Below, in pieces: positions 36,276 through 45,910 of a stretch of DNA of 64,000 nucleotides. The translations under genes and the position numbers were made by a program. Every line of letters begins with the position of its first letter. Position 1 is the first letter of the stretch. This DNA is from Pirellulales bacterium (GTDB taxonomy: Bacteria > Planctomycetota > Planctomycetia > Pirellulales > Thermoguttaceae), in NCBI GenBank assembly GCA_016935315.1, contig JAFGRD010000028.1:1-64000 (forward strand). Reading direction: 5' to 3'. The notes below the pieces were generated by a model. The model made no database searches. It had not been told where the DNA came from and saw nothing but the letters and a program-made list of their open reading frames with translations.

Positions 36276-36624
36276 GGCAGATCTCCTGGTTACTTGGGGT
36301 CTGGTGCAGCCGACGCTCTCCGCCTTGCTCCGGGCGGGCGCGGAGCGGATCGTCGATCCTGGGCGACCAGGCTTCCTCCTCGAACACCGCGAGGAATGTT
36401 CCCTGGTCGAGAGCCGGCAGCAGATATGGCTTGGCCAACTGCCCGCCAAAACGAGCCTCCCGAAGATCACCATCCCCGCGAGGGAGTCGTCTTTCAGGGT
36501 AGCTATCGCCGGGCAGCGATGCGGCGAAAAGATGTCCGGTCCACGCCGACCCGTCGCATAACGGACCTGTCAGCAACGGCTCGGCCGGCGAATAGAGAGG
36601 TCGGCACAGACGGACGACGCTCAT
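36217..36624 (-). CDS. Hypothetical protein (135 aa), possibly disrupted
   Basis: ATG 36624 follows a strong AAGGAG at 7 bases, which supports translation. The 135-residue product starts SVVRLCRPLYSPAEPLL and has no recognisable domain. Its C-terminus overlaps the start of the C1 protease gene by 59 bases, which is long for a real overlap, so the end may be frameshifted like its neighbour. I do not recognise the family. Confidence 0.35.
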   Translation of the reverse strand: MSVVRLCRPLYSPAEPLLTGPLCDGSAWTGHLFAASLPGDSYPERRLPRGDGDLREARFGGQLAKPYLLPALDQGTFLAVFEEEAWSPRIDDPLRARPEQGGERRLHQTPSNQEICRDTFRTASHGLAPRSARRA

Positions 36625-36889
36625 GGCAGACTCCTTCGGACCAGCGTCTATTCTCGCAAGTCCGCTTGCCACGACAAGCGTAGGTCGCGCAAAGATTCCT
36701 GCCGCGATGGGTGGTCATCCCATGGGGCGATGGAATGCCAAATCGTTCGCGCCCATCCAGGTGCAATTGCCATAGAGAATGTGCCGTCAAGGCAACGCGC
36801 CACCGCCGGAGTCACACCGGCGGTGACGTAATGCTACGCTCAACTTGGCTACTGCCCGCAACGTCCCGAACGCATAAGTGTGTCCGGAC

Positions 36890-37729
36890 TCACGACAGGG
36901 CGGCTTCCGCCAAATCGCGAACGTATTTCTCCGACGGATCCGTGCGGGTCTCGCGGAGATGCGAGTAGATCTTCTCGGCCAGGTCCTTCTTGCCCGCTGC
37001 CGCCAGTTGTTCGGCCAGCACCAGACAGTGCTTCGTCTGCTGGATCCTTTCCCACCCCGGTTCGCAGTCGGCCGCCTTCAACAGCAGGTTGATCGCCGAG
37101 GCGTCGCCCAACTTGGCCAGGCCGGAGCCGGCCGCCAGACGCACTTCGCGGTCGTCGTCCTTCATGGCCTCCTGGAAGGTGGCAGCCGATCTCGGATCGG
37201 CCAGCGCAGCCAGGGCGTCGATCACGCTGAGCCGGCACTTGCCCGCTGCCTTCGGCGCCGCCGCACGCAATGGCGAGGCCGCACACTCCCCGCCGATCGC
37301 CGCCAGCGCCAGCGCCGCAGGCTCCGTCAGATCCTCATTCAGCAGCACCTTGCCCAAGGCAGGACAGGCCTCATCCCGGCCGGCCCACTGCAGTTCCTGG
37401 CAGAGATAGGCCCGGTTGCACGGGATCAGGTCGCCATTGTCCAATTGCGAAGCCATGGCGTCGCAGAAGTCCTTCCGCAGCTTCTCGTCGCCGGCTACCA
37501 GCGCGTAGTTGACCACGCAGTGCAGGGCGTAGTGCGGCTTGACGTCCTCGTCCGTGCCGGGCTCGCCGAGCATTTCGATCAGGCCGAGGACGTGCTCCTT
37601 GCCGCCCCCGGCGATCTCGGCCACCGCCTTTTCGATCTTCTCCTTGTCGATGTCGGTCGTATACATGCCGCGACTGTCGGGGTCGGGCATCTGGGCCACC
37701 AGTCTCTTGAGTTCGTCGGATATGGCCAT
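36890..37729 (-). CDS. HEAT-repeat protein
   Basis: The 279-residue soluble protein consists of helical hairpins typical of HEAT or PBS-lyase repeats, for example LTEPAALALAAIGGE, SVIDALAALADPRSAATFQE and DDDREVRLAAGSGLAKLGD. The start ATG 37729 has GGAG upstream. Such proteins are scaffolds or protein-binding modules; no catalytic site is visible. It lies between the protease region and the oxidoreductase gene on the same strand, with 135 bases separating it from the latter. Function unknown. Confidence 0.75.
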   Translation of the reverse strand: MAISDELKRLVAQMPDPDSRGMYTTDIDKEKIEKAVAEIAGGGKEHVLGLIEMLGEPGTDEDVKPHYALHCVVNYALVAGDEKLRKDFCDAMASQLDNGDLIPCNRAYLCQELQWAGRDEACPALGKVLLNEDLTEPAALALAAIGGECAASPLRAAAPKAAGKCRLSVIDALAALADPRSAATFQEAMKDDDREVRLAAGSGLAKLGDASAINLLLKAADCEPGWERIQQTKHCLVLAEQLAAAGKKDLAEKIYSHLRETRTDPSEKYVRDLAEAALS

Positions 37730-37864
37730 CGAATGGCTCCTCCAAAGTGGTAAATCGCACATAAAACGGGGAATCACAGAGGGAACCCGGTCGCCTCCTC
37801 CGCATCTGTCTGGCGCCGCAAGCCGGCGATTCCGGGCAGGGCCGGGGAGGCCGACGCCGGGGTC

Positions 37865-39085
37865 CTACAGCCGCCAGGGTGCCCGCATCGGCTGGTTGAC
37901 CAGGCGGTTTGCCTCCTCGTCGCCGACGATCTGCTCGGTGTCGGGGTCGAACTTCAGCGGCCGTCCACAGCGGAAAGCCACGTTGGCCAAGTGGTAGATC
38001 GTGGCCACGCGTTGTGAGCGCTCGGCGTTGCTGCCGGTCGGCCTTCGTGTGCGGATCGCCTCGGGAAACATGGGCAACGGCTCCGGATCGGGCATGGCAT
38101 CGAGTTTCTTCCGATCGTCCTCGCTGAGCATGTTCAACAAGTCGCCCTCGCTCGTGTGCTTCGGTTCGAGCCGGCCGTACGGCTCGCCCCACTCGCCGCT
38201 GTCGAGCACCACGGTGAAGCCGTCGGCGTATTTCAATTCGCACCAGCCCCACAGACCGCAGGCCTCCGGATGCGCCGGCGGGGCATGGGGCGTGATCTCG
38301 ACCGGGGCGGTCAGATCGCGGCCAAACTGGTAGGCGGGGGCGTGCAGGGCGTGGTGGGCCATGTCGGCCAGACCGCCGCCTTCGTAGTCCCAGTATCCTC
38401 GATGGGTGCCGCCGAAACGATGCCTATGGTAGGGCCGCAACGGAGCCGGCCCGCAGTAGAGATCCCAGTCGAGATTGGCAGGCACGTCTTCGACCCGGTA
38501 TTTCACCATGCCGCTCCACTCTTTCACCTTCTTACCGCCGCGCTGGATGTACACCGAGTCGCAATTCTCCAGCAGCCCGCTCTCGAAGATCTTGCGGACC
38601 TTGTTTGCGCGGTAGCCCCCTTTCGCCTCGATCTGGAAGACGCGGCCGAATCGCTTCTCGGCCTCGGCCACCGCGCGGCCTTCGGCGATGAATCGGCACA
38701 TCGGCTTCTCGCACACCACGTCCTTGCCGGCCTCCATGGCGGCGATTGAAATCAGGGCGTGCCAGCCGGGGTGGGTGGCGATGGCCACCACGTCGATGTC
38801 CTTCCGCTCCAGCACCCGCCGGAAGTCGACGTAGAACGTCTGGTTGTCGCAGCGGTCCTTGTACTTCACGTCGCAAGAGGCCAAACGACGGACGCCGGGG
38901 CCAAGGCATCCGAACGTCCCCCCGCCGCGCCCGCCGCAGCCGATCAGCGCGCCGCCGAACTCCTCGCTCGGGGGCGTCTCGCCCTGGCCCAACACGTTGC
39001 GCGGCACGATGGTCGCTGCCGCCACCCCCGCCGCCGTACTCTGCAAGAAACGCCGGCGGGTCACTCCGCGATTCGCTTTCTTCAT
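37865..39085 (-). CDS. Gfo/Idh/MocA-family oxidoreductase, Tat-exported
   Basis: The 406-residue protein starts with a twin-arginine signal (RRRFLQSTAAGVAAATIV). The Rossmann motif is ALIGCGGRGGGT, and the family motif CEKPMCRF (EKP) follows near residue 115. The C-terminal domain contains the planctomycete pattern YWDYEGGGLADMAHHALHAP. Exported members of this family are abundant in planctomycetes and are thought to act on sugars in the periplasm, with NAD(P) bound tightly before export. ATG 39085 puts the twin-arginine motif at residue 8. The substrate is unknown. Confidence 0.85.
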   Translation of the reverse strand: MKKANRGVTRRRFLQSTAAGVAAATIVPRNVLGQGETPPSEEFGGALIGCGGRGGGTFGCLGPGVRRLASCDVKYKDRCDNQTFYVDFRRVLERKDIDVVAIATHPGWHALISIAAMEAGKDVVCEKPMCRFIAEGRAVAEAEKRFGRVFQIEAKGGYRANKVRKIFESGLLENCDSVYIQRGGKKVKEWSGMVKYRVEDVPANLDWDLYCGPAPLRPYHRHRFGGTHRGYWDYEGGGLADMAHHALHAPAYQFGRDLTAPVEITPHAPPAHPEACGLWGWCELKYADGFTVVLDSGEWGEPYGRLEPKHTSEGDLLNMLSEDDRKKLDAMPDPEPLPMFPEAIRTRRPTGSNAERSQRVATIYHLANVAFRCGRPLKFDPDTEQIVGDEEANRLVNQPMRAPWRL

Positions 39086-39399
39086 GGTTTCTCCTTCGTC
39101 GGATTGACTGGCTTCCGTTGGGCTTCTCCCGTTCGTGCGTGCCTCGACGCACAAGGAAAACGCTTGCGGGAATACGTTGTGCCGAAAGCGACTCCTCAAC
39201 GGCTGCCGCTCCAACACCGAGGCTCAGTCTAGTGGACGGCCGGGCCGTTGTCGAGTACCTGGGCAACCATGGCGAAGCCTGAGGTGGGATAGCCCTCCAA
39301 CCCGCTGATGGACTGTCCCTCGTGATCCGGTTCCGGCGAGCCGCGTCACTTCCGCCCGTTGATGACCCGTCTTGCGTCTGCTGCGACAAGACGTCCGGC
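39086..39399. other. Spacer between bshB1-like gene and oxidoreductase
   Basis: These 314 bases hold no gene. A minus-strand promoter is proposed at 39226-39254. Confidence 0.5.
39226..39254 (-). promoter_or_regulatory. Candidate promoter of the oxidoreductase gene
   Basis: On the minus strand TCGACA and TAGACT are separated by 17 bases, about 140 bases upstream of ATG 39085. Confidence 0.35.
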
Positions 39400-40128
39400 T
39401 CAAAGATCCGGGCCGAAGAGCATCCCCATCAGGTCCTGCGTGCCCAGCGCCGTGGGGCTGGCTACCACTTCGCCGGCGGCGAAACCGGCCGCCATTCCCT
39501 GCTGCCGGGCGAACACGCGAAAGCGATCGAGCACCCCGGCCCGCTCCGGCGGGAACTGGCTTTGATACGCGGCGATCGCCGCAAGCTTCTTCTCCAGCGT
39601 GCTGCCGATGTCGACCACCAGACCGCCCGCGGCAACCGGCGCAAGCGTGCGAAAGGCCAGGAAGCATTGCAGGTATCGGGAAACGACGTGAACCGGCAGA
39701 CCGTCGAACTTCTCGTCCCACTTACTCAGCCGCGAGTAGAACACGGCCGCCTCGGTGATCAGCGACGCCTGGTAGTGGTCCGGCGAAGCCATCGGCGTGT
39801 GGCCGCCAAGACCCAGCACCAATCGCGGACGATACTTGCGGAACTGCTTGGCCAACGCGACGCGGGCCTCGAGCGAATCGAACAACCGGCGGTTCGGCAA
39901 ATCCAGCGTGATTCGGGTGCTAACCCCCAACACCTCCGCCGCGCGGCGCGCCTCGTCGAGCCGGACTTCCGGCCCCGGCGAGCCGGGCGTAGGTTCTCCG
40001 TCGGTCAGGTCGACGATGCCCACGCGGTAGCCCTGCTCGGCCAATCTGGCCACCGTTCCGCCACAGGCGATCTCCACGTCGTCCGGATGGGCCCCGACCG
40101 CAATCACGTCCAGTGCTGGCTCTTCCAT
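39400..40128 (-). CDS. bshB1: PIG-L/LmbE deacetylase, BshB1-like
   Basis: The 242-residue enzyme carries the zinc motif [13 protein letters not shown] (residues 13-25), with the His and Asp-Asp of the AHPDD signature, and later [15 protein letters not shown] with the third His. The closest family by eye is BshB1, which deacetylates GlcNAc-malate in bacillithiol synthesis; the ASPDHYQAS pattern supports this over mycothiol enzymes. No other bsh gene is in the window. It lies 109 bases downstream of cobL on the same strand, without an obvious functional link. Confidence 0.85.
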   Translation of the reverse strand: MEEPALDVIAVGAHPDDVEIACGGTVARLAEQGYRVGIVDLTDGEPTPGSPGPEVRLDEARRAAEVLGVSTRITLDLPNRRLFDSLEARVALAKQFRKYRPRLVLGLGGHTPMASPDHYQASLITEAAVFYSRLSKWDEKFDGLPVHVVSRYLQCFLAFRTLAPVAAGGLVVDIGSTLEKKLAAIAAYQSQFPPERAGVLDRFRVFARQQGMAAGFAAGEVVASPTALGTQDLMGMLFGPDL

Positions 40129-40237
40129 CGGTACATCCCGTCGCGGAAACTGCCGGCAGCGTCTTCGCCGCCCCCGCCGCCGACAAACACTCTCGACCGC
40201 CTTGCCCCGCCCTTTGCCGCCTTGCCGGAGCCCAAGT

Positions 40238-41485
40238 CTATCCCGGCTTGACGACCGACACCAGGAACACCGGATTGACCGATTCGAAACGGACGCGCTC
40301 GAACTGGTAGTTTCCGCGAGCGAAATTGACCATCCAGACTTTCACGTCGCGGCAATGCGCGTGGAGCATTCGGTGGGTCTCGGCCAGATTGTCCACGCTG
40401 CTGATCGTGGCCACCAGACGCCCGCCGACGCGAAGCCTCTGATAGGCCGCGTCGACCAGCCGGCTGATCCCCCGGCCCGAGCCTCCGACGAAGACGCTGT
40501 CGGGATCGGGCAGATCGGCCCAGGCCTCCGGGGCGCGGCCCAGCACGGGCACCAGGTTGGAAACCGCGAAGCGCTTGGCGTTCTCGACGATCAATTGGTG
40601 GTCTTCCAGGTCCTGTTCGATGGCATAGACGGTCCCCTCCTTGGCGATCTGCGCCGCCTCGACCGCCACCGACCCGCTGCCGGCCCCGATGTCCCACACG
40701 ATGCTGCCCGGGCCCAGATCCATCTCCGCCAACGCCATGGCACGGATCTCGCCCGGCGTCAGCAGGGCTCGCTTCGGCTTCGACTGCAGGAACGCGTCGT
40801 CGGGGTTGCCGAAGAGCCGCCGCCCGATCGATTCGGCCGGCCGGTCGGGAACGTGCGGCTTACGGACCAGGATCATCACGTTCAGCGGCGCGAATTCCTG
40901 GTCGACCAGCTCGCTGAGTTCGCCCTGGGTCACCCGCTCGTCCGGCGAATTGAGGTTCTCGCAGACGTACGCCGTGAAGTAGTCGATCCGCAACTCCAGC
41001 AGCGTCTTGGCCACCATCGACGGCGGACAGGCCTCGCTGGTGAAAAGCCCCACCTTCTCCGCGGTGCGAATCTGCTCCAACACGGCGTGCAGGCTGTGCG
41101 TGGCCAGGTTCGTCAAAAAGGCCTCTTCCCAGCTCTCCTTCACCCGGGCGAACGCAAGCTGCATGCTGCTGACGTGCGGCACGACCTCGAACCGCTGCTT
41201 GCCGAGCTTCTCGCACAGATAGCGGGCGACGCCGTAAAACAACGGGTCGCCGCTGGCCAGCACGACCACCCGCTTGTCGGGCGCGGCCAGGATCTCCTCG
41301 CTGGCCTCGTCGAGATGCGTGCCCACGACCAGACGCCGGGCCTCCGACTCGGGGATCATCGCCAGGGTGAGGACCTCGCCGACGAGCAACTCGGCCCGTT
41401 CGATCAACTGCCGGGCGGCCGCCGTCAGACCGTCCAGACCGTTTTCGCCGATGCCGATGATGTGGACTTTTTCCGTAGTAGACAA
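40238..41485 (-). CDS. cobL: Precorrin-6Y C5,15-methyltransferase (CbiE-CbiT fusion)
   Basis: The 415-residue fused enzyme methylates C5 and C15 and decarboxylates precorrin-6Y in cobalamin synthesis. The CbiE half (about residues 1-205) opens with [13 protein letters not shown] and carries [18 protein letters not shown]. The CbiT half has [16 protein letters not shown] and the SAM site [16 protein letters not shown] choose TTG 41485 because AGGAGGG lies 9 bases upstream and the frame then starts just before the first strand of the methyltransferase; no ATG or GTG nearby fits. No other cobalamin gene is in this window. Confidence 0.92.
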   Translation of the reverse strand: MSTTEKVHIIGIGENGLDGLTAAARQLIERAELLVGEVLTLAMIPESEARRLVVGTHLDEASEEILAAPDKRVVVLASGDPLFYGVARYLCEKLGKQRFEVVPHVSSMQLAFARVKESWEEAFLTNLATHSLHAVLEQIRTAEKVGLFTSEACPPSMVAKTLLELRIDYFTAYVCENLNSPDERVTQGELSELVDQEFAPLNVMILVRKPHVPDRPAESIGRRLFGNPDDAFLQSKPKRALLTPGEIRAMALAEMDLGPGSIVWDIGAGSGSVAVEAAQIAKEGTVYAIEQDLEDHQLIVENAKRFAVSNLVPVLGRAPEAWADLPDPDSVFVGGSGRGISRLVDAAYQRLRVGGRLVATISSVDNLAETHRMLHAHCRDVKVWMVNFARGNYQFERVRFESVNPVFLVSVVKPG

Positions 41486-42348
41486 CGGACCGTACCCTCC
41501 TGGAAAGGGGCCGCAAACCTGCCAATGACGCCCGATTGTAGACCACCGGGCCCGTCCAGGGCAAGGCGTTGCCCGACCGCCAGGCCAGGGGAAGCCGACG
41601 TCGCATCCAGAGCGAGCGTTATGGCCGCAAAGGCGTTTGCGCCGTTGCACCCATACGAATGCCCAACTCATTGCTCCCGAGAGTCCCAAGGGCAATCTGG
41701 CGTCACTTGTTTTTCGCAACCCGTTGGCAGACAACCATTTCGGGCCGAAACACTGATGAGTGCTTTCTGCCGCCCGAAACGCGACGATTTTTGGGAGATG
41801 GCGGCCGAAATCGTTCAGCCCAACGGTAGCTGAAGCCGCCGGACTTCCGATTGGGGATCTTGGCGTATCCCCACAGCCCGAAGCTTCTGCGGCCGCCACC
41901 GGCCTTCCGTGCCTGGTTGCGAGTTGCCGGTAGCGGTGCGAGGCATCAAGGCGCGGCGTCCCGAATCGAGACATATACGGGTGAATAGCACCTCGCCACG
42001 GTCATCAACTCGGGTCTTGGGCCACGGCACGTACGTGCGATCGTGCGGTCGCCTGAAGCCAGCCGATGCGCGCCGGCCCGACGCGAGGCAGAAGCCAAGC
42101 CGGGCGTCATGTCCCGCTTGCCGTGGGCATGCTTCGGAAGATAGAATGAGCCTACGACCCAGGGACATCGAAGGCAGTGCAGACGATGCGATGTCCCGCC
42201 CGAGGCTCACCGCCTGACATTCACATGCTGGCAATGCTCGCCTCTGCTCGTCGAGTTGTCGAGCGCGGGAAACGGACATCGGTGGGCCGATCGGTGTCGA
42301 TCGCCGCTGGCTGCCAATGCGGACGCCAATCGAGCAGAGGAAGGAAAC
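41486..42348. other. Gene-free stretch of the accessory pocket
   Basis: These 863 bases hold no gene I can support; the open frames are short or unlike proteins. The repeat copy at 41825-41866 is the only defined element. The right side leads into the lower-GC Lit-like gene. Confidence 0.5.
41825..41866. repeat. REP-like element, copy 2
   Basis: It matches 5114-5155 at about 32 of 42 positions, with the same spacing throughout. The hairpin core is GAAGCC-GCCG-GACTTC with one mismatch. Like copy 1, it starts with a stop-containing GGTAGCTGA and closes an upstream open frame. Confidence 0.55.
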
Positions 42349-43395
42349 GTGAGGCATGTCCACGACAAGCGTGGACAGGGCACCCGCCTCATGTCAAAAC
42401 AGCAGACGAACGGACGCGCAGACACAATGACCAATCTCAAAGAGATGGATGTACAGCGGGTGGTCGATTTCTTGAAGCTGTGGGCACCTGGCCGCGCAGA
42501 TCGGTTGGACAACCTGTTCCGTCGCGTTTCCCCGCGCTTTCGATTGGACCGGGAAGCAGAGGAGATTGTGTTCTGTGCAGACCCTCCTACACACACGATC
42601 ACTCTCGGCAACAGAGGATCATGCCGCTTGCAGGCACACGCATACGCAGCCGGTATCTGGTTGACAGCAATGGCCACTCCCGGCTATCTGGAAATGGCGT
42701 CTGAAGAACGAAAGCGACTCTGCGACCCCGCGGATCCACTGCTTACCTGGGCGGTTGGGCGGGATTTGCAGCAGATGCTGAAGGACGTCGAGGGTCACAC
42801 GAGGGACTTGGATGAGATCATGGTTGGAGCCGGACCCGAGTTGCCCAGTGGATTGTTGAAAAGCCTGTCGAAGCAACAACGCTGCTTTGGTGAGGGCTTC
42901 TTCTCCACGGCAATAGCCTTCATCATTCTACATGAGCTGGCCCATCTAGACCTGAACCACTCCGCCAGATGCACGAGTGACGTCTCGATCCAACAAGAGG
43001 CAGCGGCTGATCGGTATGCGGCAGAATGGTTGCTTGAATGCCCGAACGTGAGTCAAGCGCGTCGTCTTAATTGTCTGTTCGGCATGACAATCGCCATGGC
43101 CTGGTTAACGGTCCTCAATGTTTACCTCGGTCCGACGAGGAGCGCAACTCACCCCGAGTCCTGCGATCGGCTCTACAACTTGCTTCACGAGTTCGTAGAT
43201 GAGGAATCCGACGACGAACGGCTCACCGTGTGGGGCTTCACCGCTCGAACCCTGTTTGTCCACGTTGACAATGCCGGGATTGCGGTGGACGCAGCGGCTC
43301 TGCAAGGCTCGGAAGAGGAACGGGTCAAATACTTGATCGACCTGATTGCGTGCCGCACCGACAGTCCTGGGGACCGGGCAGAAGGGACCGCATAG
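42349..43395 (+). CDS. Putative metallopeptidase resembling peptidase U49 (Lit)
   Basis: The 348-residue protein carries the zinc motif HELAHLDLNH with HExxH at residues 195-199, followed by QEAAADRYAAEWLL with a probable third ligand at Glu217. The HExxH, the E-x-x-A-D-x-x-A-x-x-W-L-L helix and the downstream THPESCDRLYNLL segment resemble the U49 family, whose E. coli member Lit cleaves EF-Tu and blocks phage T4. The match is by eye. GTG 42349 is chosen because AGGAAGG lies just upstream; ATG 42391 is an alternative. The gene has visibly lower GC than its neighbours, which suggests transfer. No partner gene is seen. Confidence 0.55.
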   Translation: MRHVHDKRGQGTRLMSKQQTNGRADTMTNLKEMDVQRVVDFLKLWAPGRADRLDNLFRRVSPRFRLDREAEEIVFCADPPTHTITLGNRGSCRLQAHAYAAGIWLTAMATPGYLEMASEERKRLCDPADPLLTWAVGRDLQQMLKDVEGHTRDLDEIMVGAGPELPSGLLKSLSKQQRCFGEGFFSTAIAFIILHELAHLDLNHSARCTSDVSIQQEAAADRYAAEWLLECPNVSQARRLNCLFGMTIAMAWLTVLNVYLGPTRSATHPESCDRLYNLLHEFVDEESDDERLTVWGFTARTLFVHVDNAGIAVDAAALQGSEEERVKYLIDLIACRTDSPGDRAEGTA

Positions 43396-43602
43396 AGTGT
43401 GTCGCAGGATGCTCGTCGGCGATTCGTCGTTTCGGTTGTGTCGGCCGTAGGATGTGGCCCGAAGGTTTGCAGTTCTTCGTGTTCGCCGGTGGATGCGTAG
43501 CTGCGATCGCCTCCATTGTCACGGCTGCGCCGAGCAGAGAGCACGCTTGCGCGCGCCGATTCCAGATGACGTCAACGACACACGGCCGAGGAGAAGGGCT
43601 CG

Positions 43603-43809
43603 ATGAAGGACAATTGCCGCCAACCCCTCGTCGTGCTGTGCTTCGTCGCGGTGCTGATCTGCGGACAAAAATCGGCCGGGCAGGGTGATTCCCAATCGCC
43701 GGGGGCCGCCTTCCTCATCGGCGCCGACGTTTCGCGGGTCCAGCAGATCCACGCGATGGTGCGGGATCTTCGCCGCTGGTGGTCGCGGTGCCAGCGTGGG
43801 CGATCATGA
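43603..43809 (+). pseudogene. N-terminal remnant of a secreted glycosidase (GH53-like)
   Basis: The 68-residue frame opens with a signal peptide (PLVVLCFVAVLICGQKSAG) and then FLIGADVSRVQQI, which resembles the first strand of GH53 endo-galactanases (GADxSxxxQ). It then runs into sequence with no protein character and stops. The barrel of roughly 300 residues is missing, so this is a decayed or truncated gene. The family call rests on one short motif. Confidence 0.4.
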
Positions 43810-44088
43810 TGGCCCACCATCTCCTGACGGCCTCAGGCACCCCGCAGGAGTGAAGTCGCCCCCCGGGGACATCGATCGCGCGTCGAGCGGGCGGGTATCG
43901 AAGCCGGCGACCGTGGTTGACCGGTTGACCAGTGCGCCGTTTTCACCTCTTTCACCGAACGGGGATCTTTGATATGATCCCGAGGTTGATTGTGCGGCTG
44001 GGGCCGATACCAGTCTGGCAGTCAGCCTTGGACAACGGTCTGCGGCGGCGGGCCCAAGCAGTGGCGTCGCCGCGGTCCGATCGGCTCA

Positions 44089-44161
44089 GGCGCCGTAGCC
44101 AAGCGGCTAAGGCAGCGGATTGCAAATCCGTTATTCGCCGGTTCGAATCCGGCCGGCGCCT
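44089..44161 (+). tRNA. tRNA-Cys (anticodon GCA)
   Basis: The acceptor GGCGCCG pairs with CGGCGCC, the D-arm is GCCAAGCGGCTAAGGC, and the anticodon loop TTGCAAA presents GCA. The T-arm is CCGGTTCGAATCCGG. The discriminator base is T and CCA is not encoded. Length is 73 bases. It lies at the right edge of the accessory pocket. Confidence 0.95.
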
Positions 44162-44335
44162 CTTATTGACGTCTGCATTGACTGTGCCTACGTCAATAGG
44201 AACGTCCTGCCCCGCAGGGATTCACGCCGAAGACCTGCGGGGCGTCTTCGCGCGCCGGGCAGGCCAACACCCCACGCTCAGCCCCCACCCTCTCTTGCCG
44301 CAAACGGGCGAGGGCAGCACTCTCGGTGATCGGGC

Positions 44336-45910
44336 CTATTGCATCGGCGTTCCGAGCTGCTTGCCCAAATCGTCTCCTGCGCCGGGTAAGCTCTGGTCCG
44401 GAGCCTGTGATGCATCGCTGGCCGGCTTGTCGCTGCGCTGAGTGTATTTCTCGTAGTCCGCCAGGTCGTCCAACTCGTTGTGGACCATGAGCGTCCCGTC
44501 GGGGCCGAGGAAGAGGAATTCGGCGGGCTGATCCAGCCGCACCTCGCCCATCGTTCGCTTTCCGCCGCGCAGGTCCAGCGCGATCGCATTGGTGCGATAA
44601 TCGATATCGCCGGAGCCGGACTGGCCCTTGTAGTTCAGCACCTTGCCACGGGTCACCGGGAACTCTTCGTACGCTTGCGTGCCGGTTTCGTTCACCCATC
44701 GGACCACCACGATCTTGCCCGTCGGCTCGGCGGCCGACGACATGACGGTGCGGGCCAGCAATTGGGTGTCGGGCGGGACGGAGATGATCTCGCTGGGGTC
44801 GGAGAAGGCCGTCAGCAGGAAGCTGCGCTCGGCGAGATCGGATTGCGCCAGGTAACGCGGATCGACACCATCATTGGGGTTTTTCAGTCCTAGCTGCACG
44901 CGGTAACAGTATTGCTTTCCCGGTTCCACCGTGCAATCGAAGACGCGGAAGAGCTTGAATTCGACGGACTCTTCGTCCTCCGCGAGCGGATTGCCGGCAG
45001 TCGGCTGCGGCTGCTGAGGAGCCGCCTCGGGGGCGCCGCCGAAGGGATTGTCTCCCGAGGCTTCGCGCGTGTCGGCCGGAACCGCCGGATCAGGCTGCTT
45101 CGGCTCCGTGCCTGTATTGGCCAGCAGCGGGATTTCGGGCGGATGGGCGACTTCCGGACCCCAGGAAGCATCGATCCAGGGCAGCAAGGGGAGCGTGAGA
45201 TCCTCGTCCAGGTACTTCTCGTCGACCAGTTCCCCGCCCCTCTGCACGCCGAACCGTGTTTGGAGATCTTTCTCCACGCCACGGGACCAGAGAGTCACAC
45301 TCCAATCGAGATTCGCGGTGTTGCCCGGGCTGGTCACCTCGGCGCGCTGCACGGCGTATCCGAGGTACTCGACGGTGTCCTTCTGCGGGTCGGGGTGTAC
45401 CGAGTTGGCATAACAATTCGCGTACTCCTCGGCCTGTTGCCTCAGCGGCACGATGGCCGTGAGGACGATCCAGCGGGCGCCGCGCTTGCCCCCGCGCTCG
45501 TCTGTCGCGCCCCTTGCCGGGACATTGACTGCGCCCATCCCCGCGGAGCCGCGAAGTCCTCTGATGCTGAAAAGCTTCGGCTCAGGGCGCAACTTCAGAT
45601 CGAACAGGGGGGGATTCCAGATGTGCTTGTGCTGGTAGGCGTCCTGTTGGAAGGGACTGAGATTGACCTCGTTTCCCGGCCCGATGTTGGGATCTTCGGG
45701 CTCGGGCGGACTGTTTTCGATGTGGACTTTTGCCCTATCGATCTCCCGCAGCAAGTCGTCGCTCGTCAATTCGTATCGATCGCCGCCCATCGCCTTGAAG
45801 ACAATCAGCACCGAGCAGATGGCGAAGCCGGCGAAGACGATCTTCTCGACGTGCTGAAGGAAGAACTGCCGGATGGCCTGTTTGTCGATATTCAGCTTGA
45901 CCTTCTTCAT
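44336..45910 (-). CDS. Single-pass membrane protein of the pilus operon (PilO/PilP-like position)
   Basis: The 524-residue protein has a short basic cytoplasmic N-terminus, one membrane span (IVFAGFAICSVLIVF, about residues 27-41) and a large extracytoplasmic region with a Pro/Gln/Glu-rich linker (about residues 260-310). Beta-rich segments flank the linker (ARWIVLTAIVPLRQQ, KIVVVRWVNETGTQAYEEF). Standard PilO or PilP signatures are not visible, so the assignment rests on its place as third gene after the PilM-PilN fusion. Its start overlaps the stop of the preceding gene as ATGA. It probably joins the inner-membrane alignment complex of a type IV pilus. Confidence 0.55.
   Translation of the reverse strand: MKKVKLNIDKQAIRQFFLQHVEKIVFAGFAICSVLIVFKAMGGDRYELTSDDLLREIDRAKVHIENSPPEPEDPNIGPGNEVNLSPFQQDAYQHKHIWNPPLFDLKLRPEPKLFSIRGLRGSAGMGAVNVPARGATDERGGKRGARWIVLTAIVPLRQQAEEYANCYANSVHPDPQKDTVEYLGYAVQRAEVTSPGNTANLDWSVTLWSRGVEKDLQTRFGVQRGGELVDEKYLDEDLTLPLLPWIDASWGPEVAHPPEIPLLANTGTEPKQPDPAVPADTREASGDNPFGGAPEAAPQQPQPTAGNPLAEDEESVEFKLFRVFDCTVEPGKQYCYRVQLGLKNPNDGVDPRYLAQSDLAERSFLLTAFSDPSEIISVPPDTQLLARTVMSSAAEPTGKIVVVRWVNETGTQAYEEFPVTRGKVLNYKGQSGSGDIDYRTNAIALDLRGGKRTMGEVRLDQPAEFLFLGPDGTLMVHNELDDLADYEKYTQRSDKPASDASQAPDQSLPGAGDDLGKQLGTPMQ

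Noticed and set aside
44089-44161. tRNA-Cys as an integration site for the pocket
   Set aside because: I found no second copy of its 3' end between 41486 and 43900 and no integrase, so there is no evidence for tRNA-mediated integration.
44270-44335. Terminator after the pilus operon
   Set aside because: The possible pairing is weak and lacks a T-run on the minus strand.
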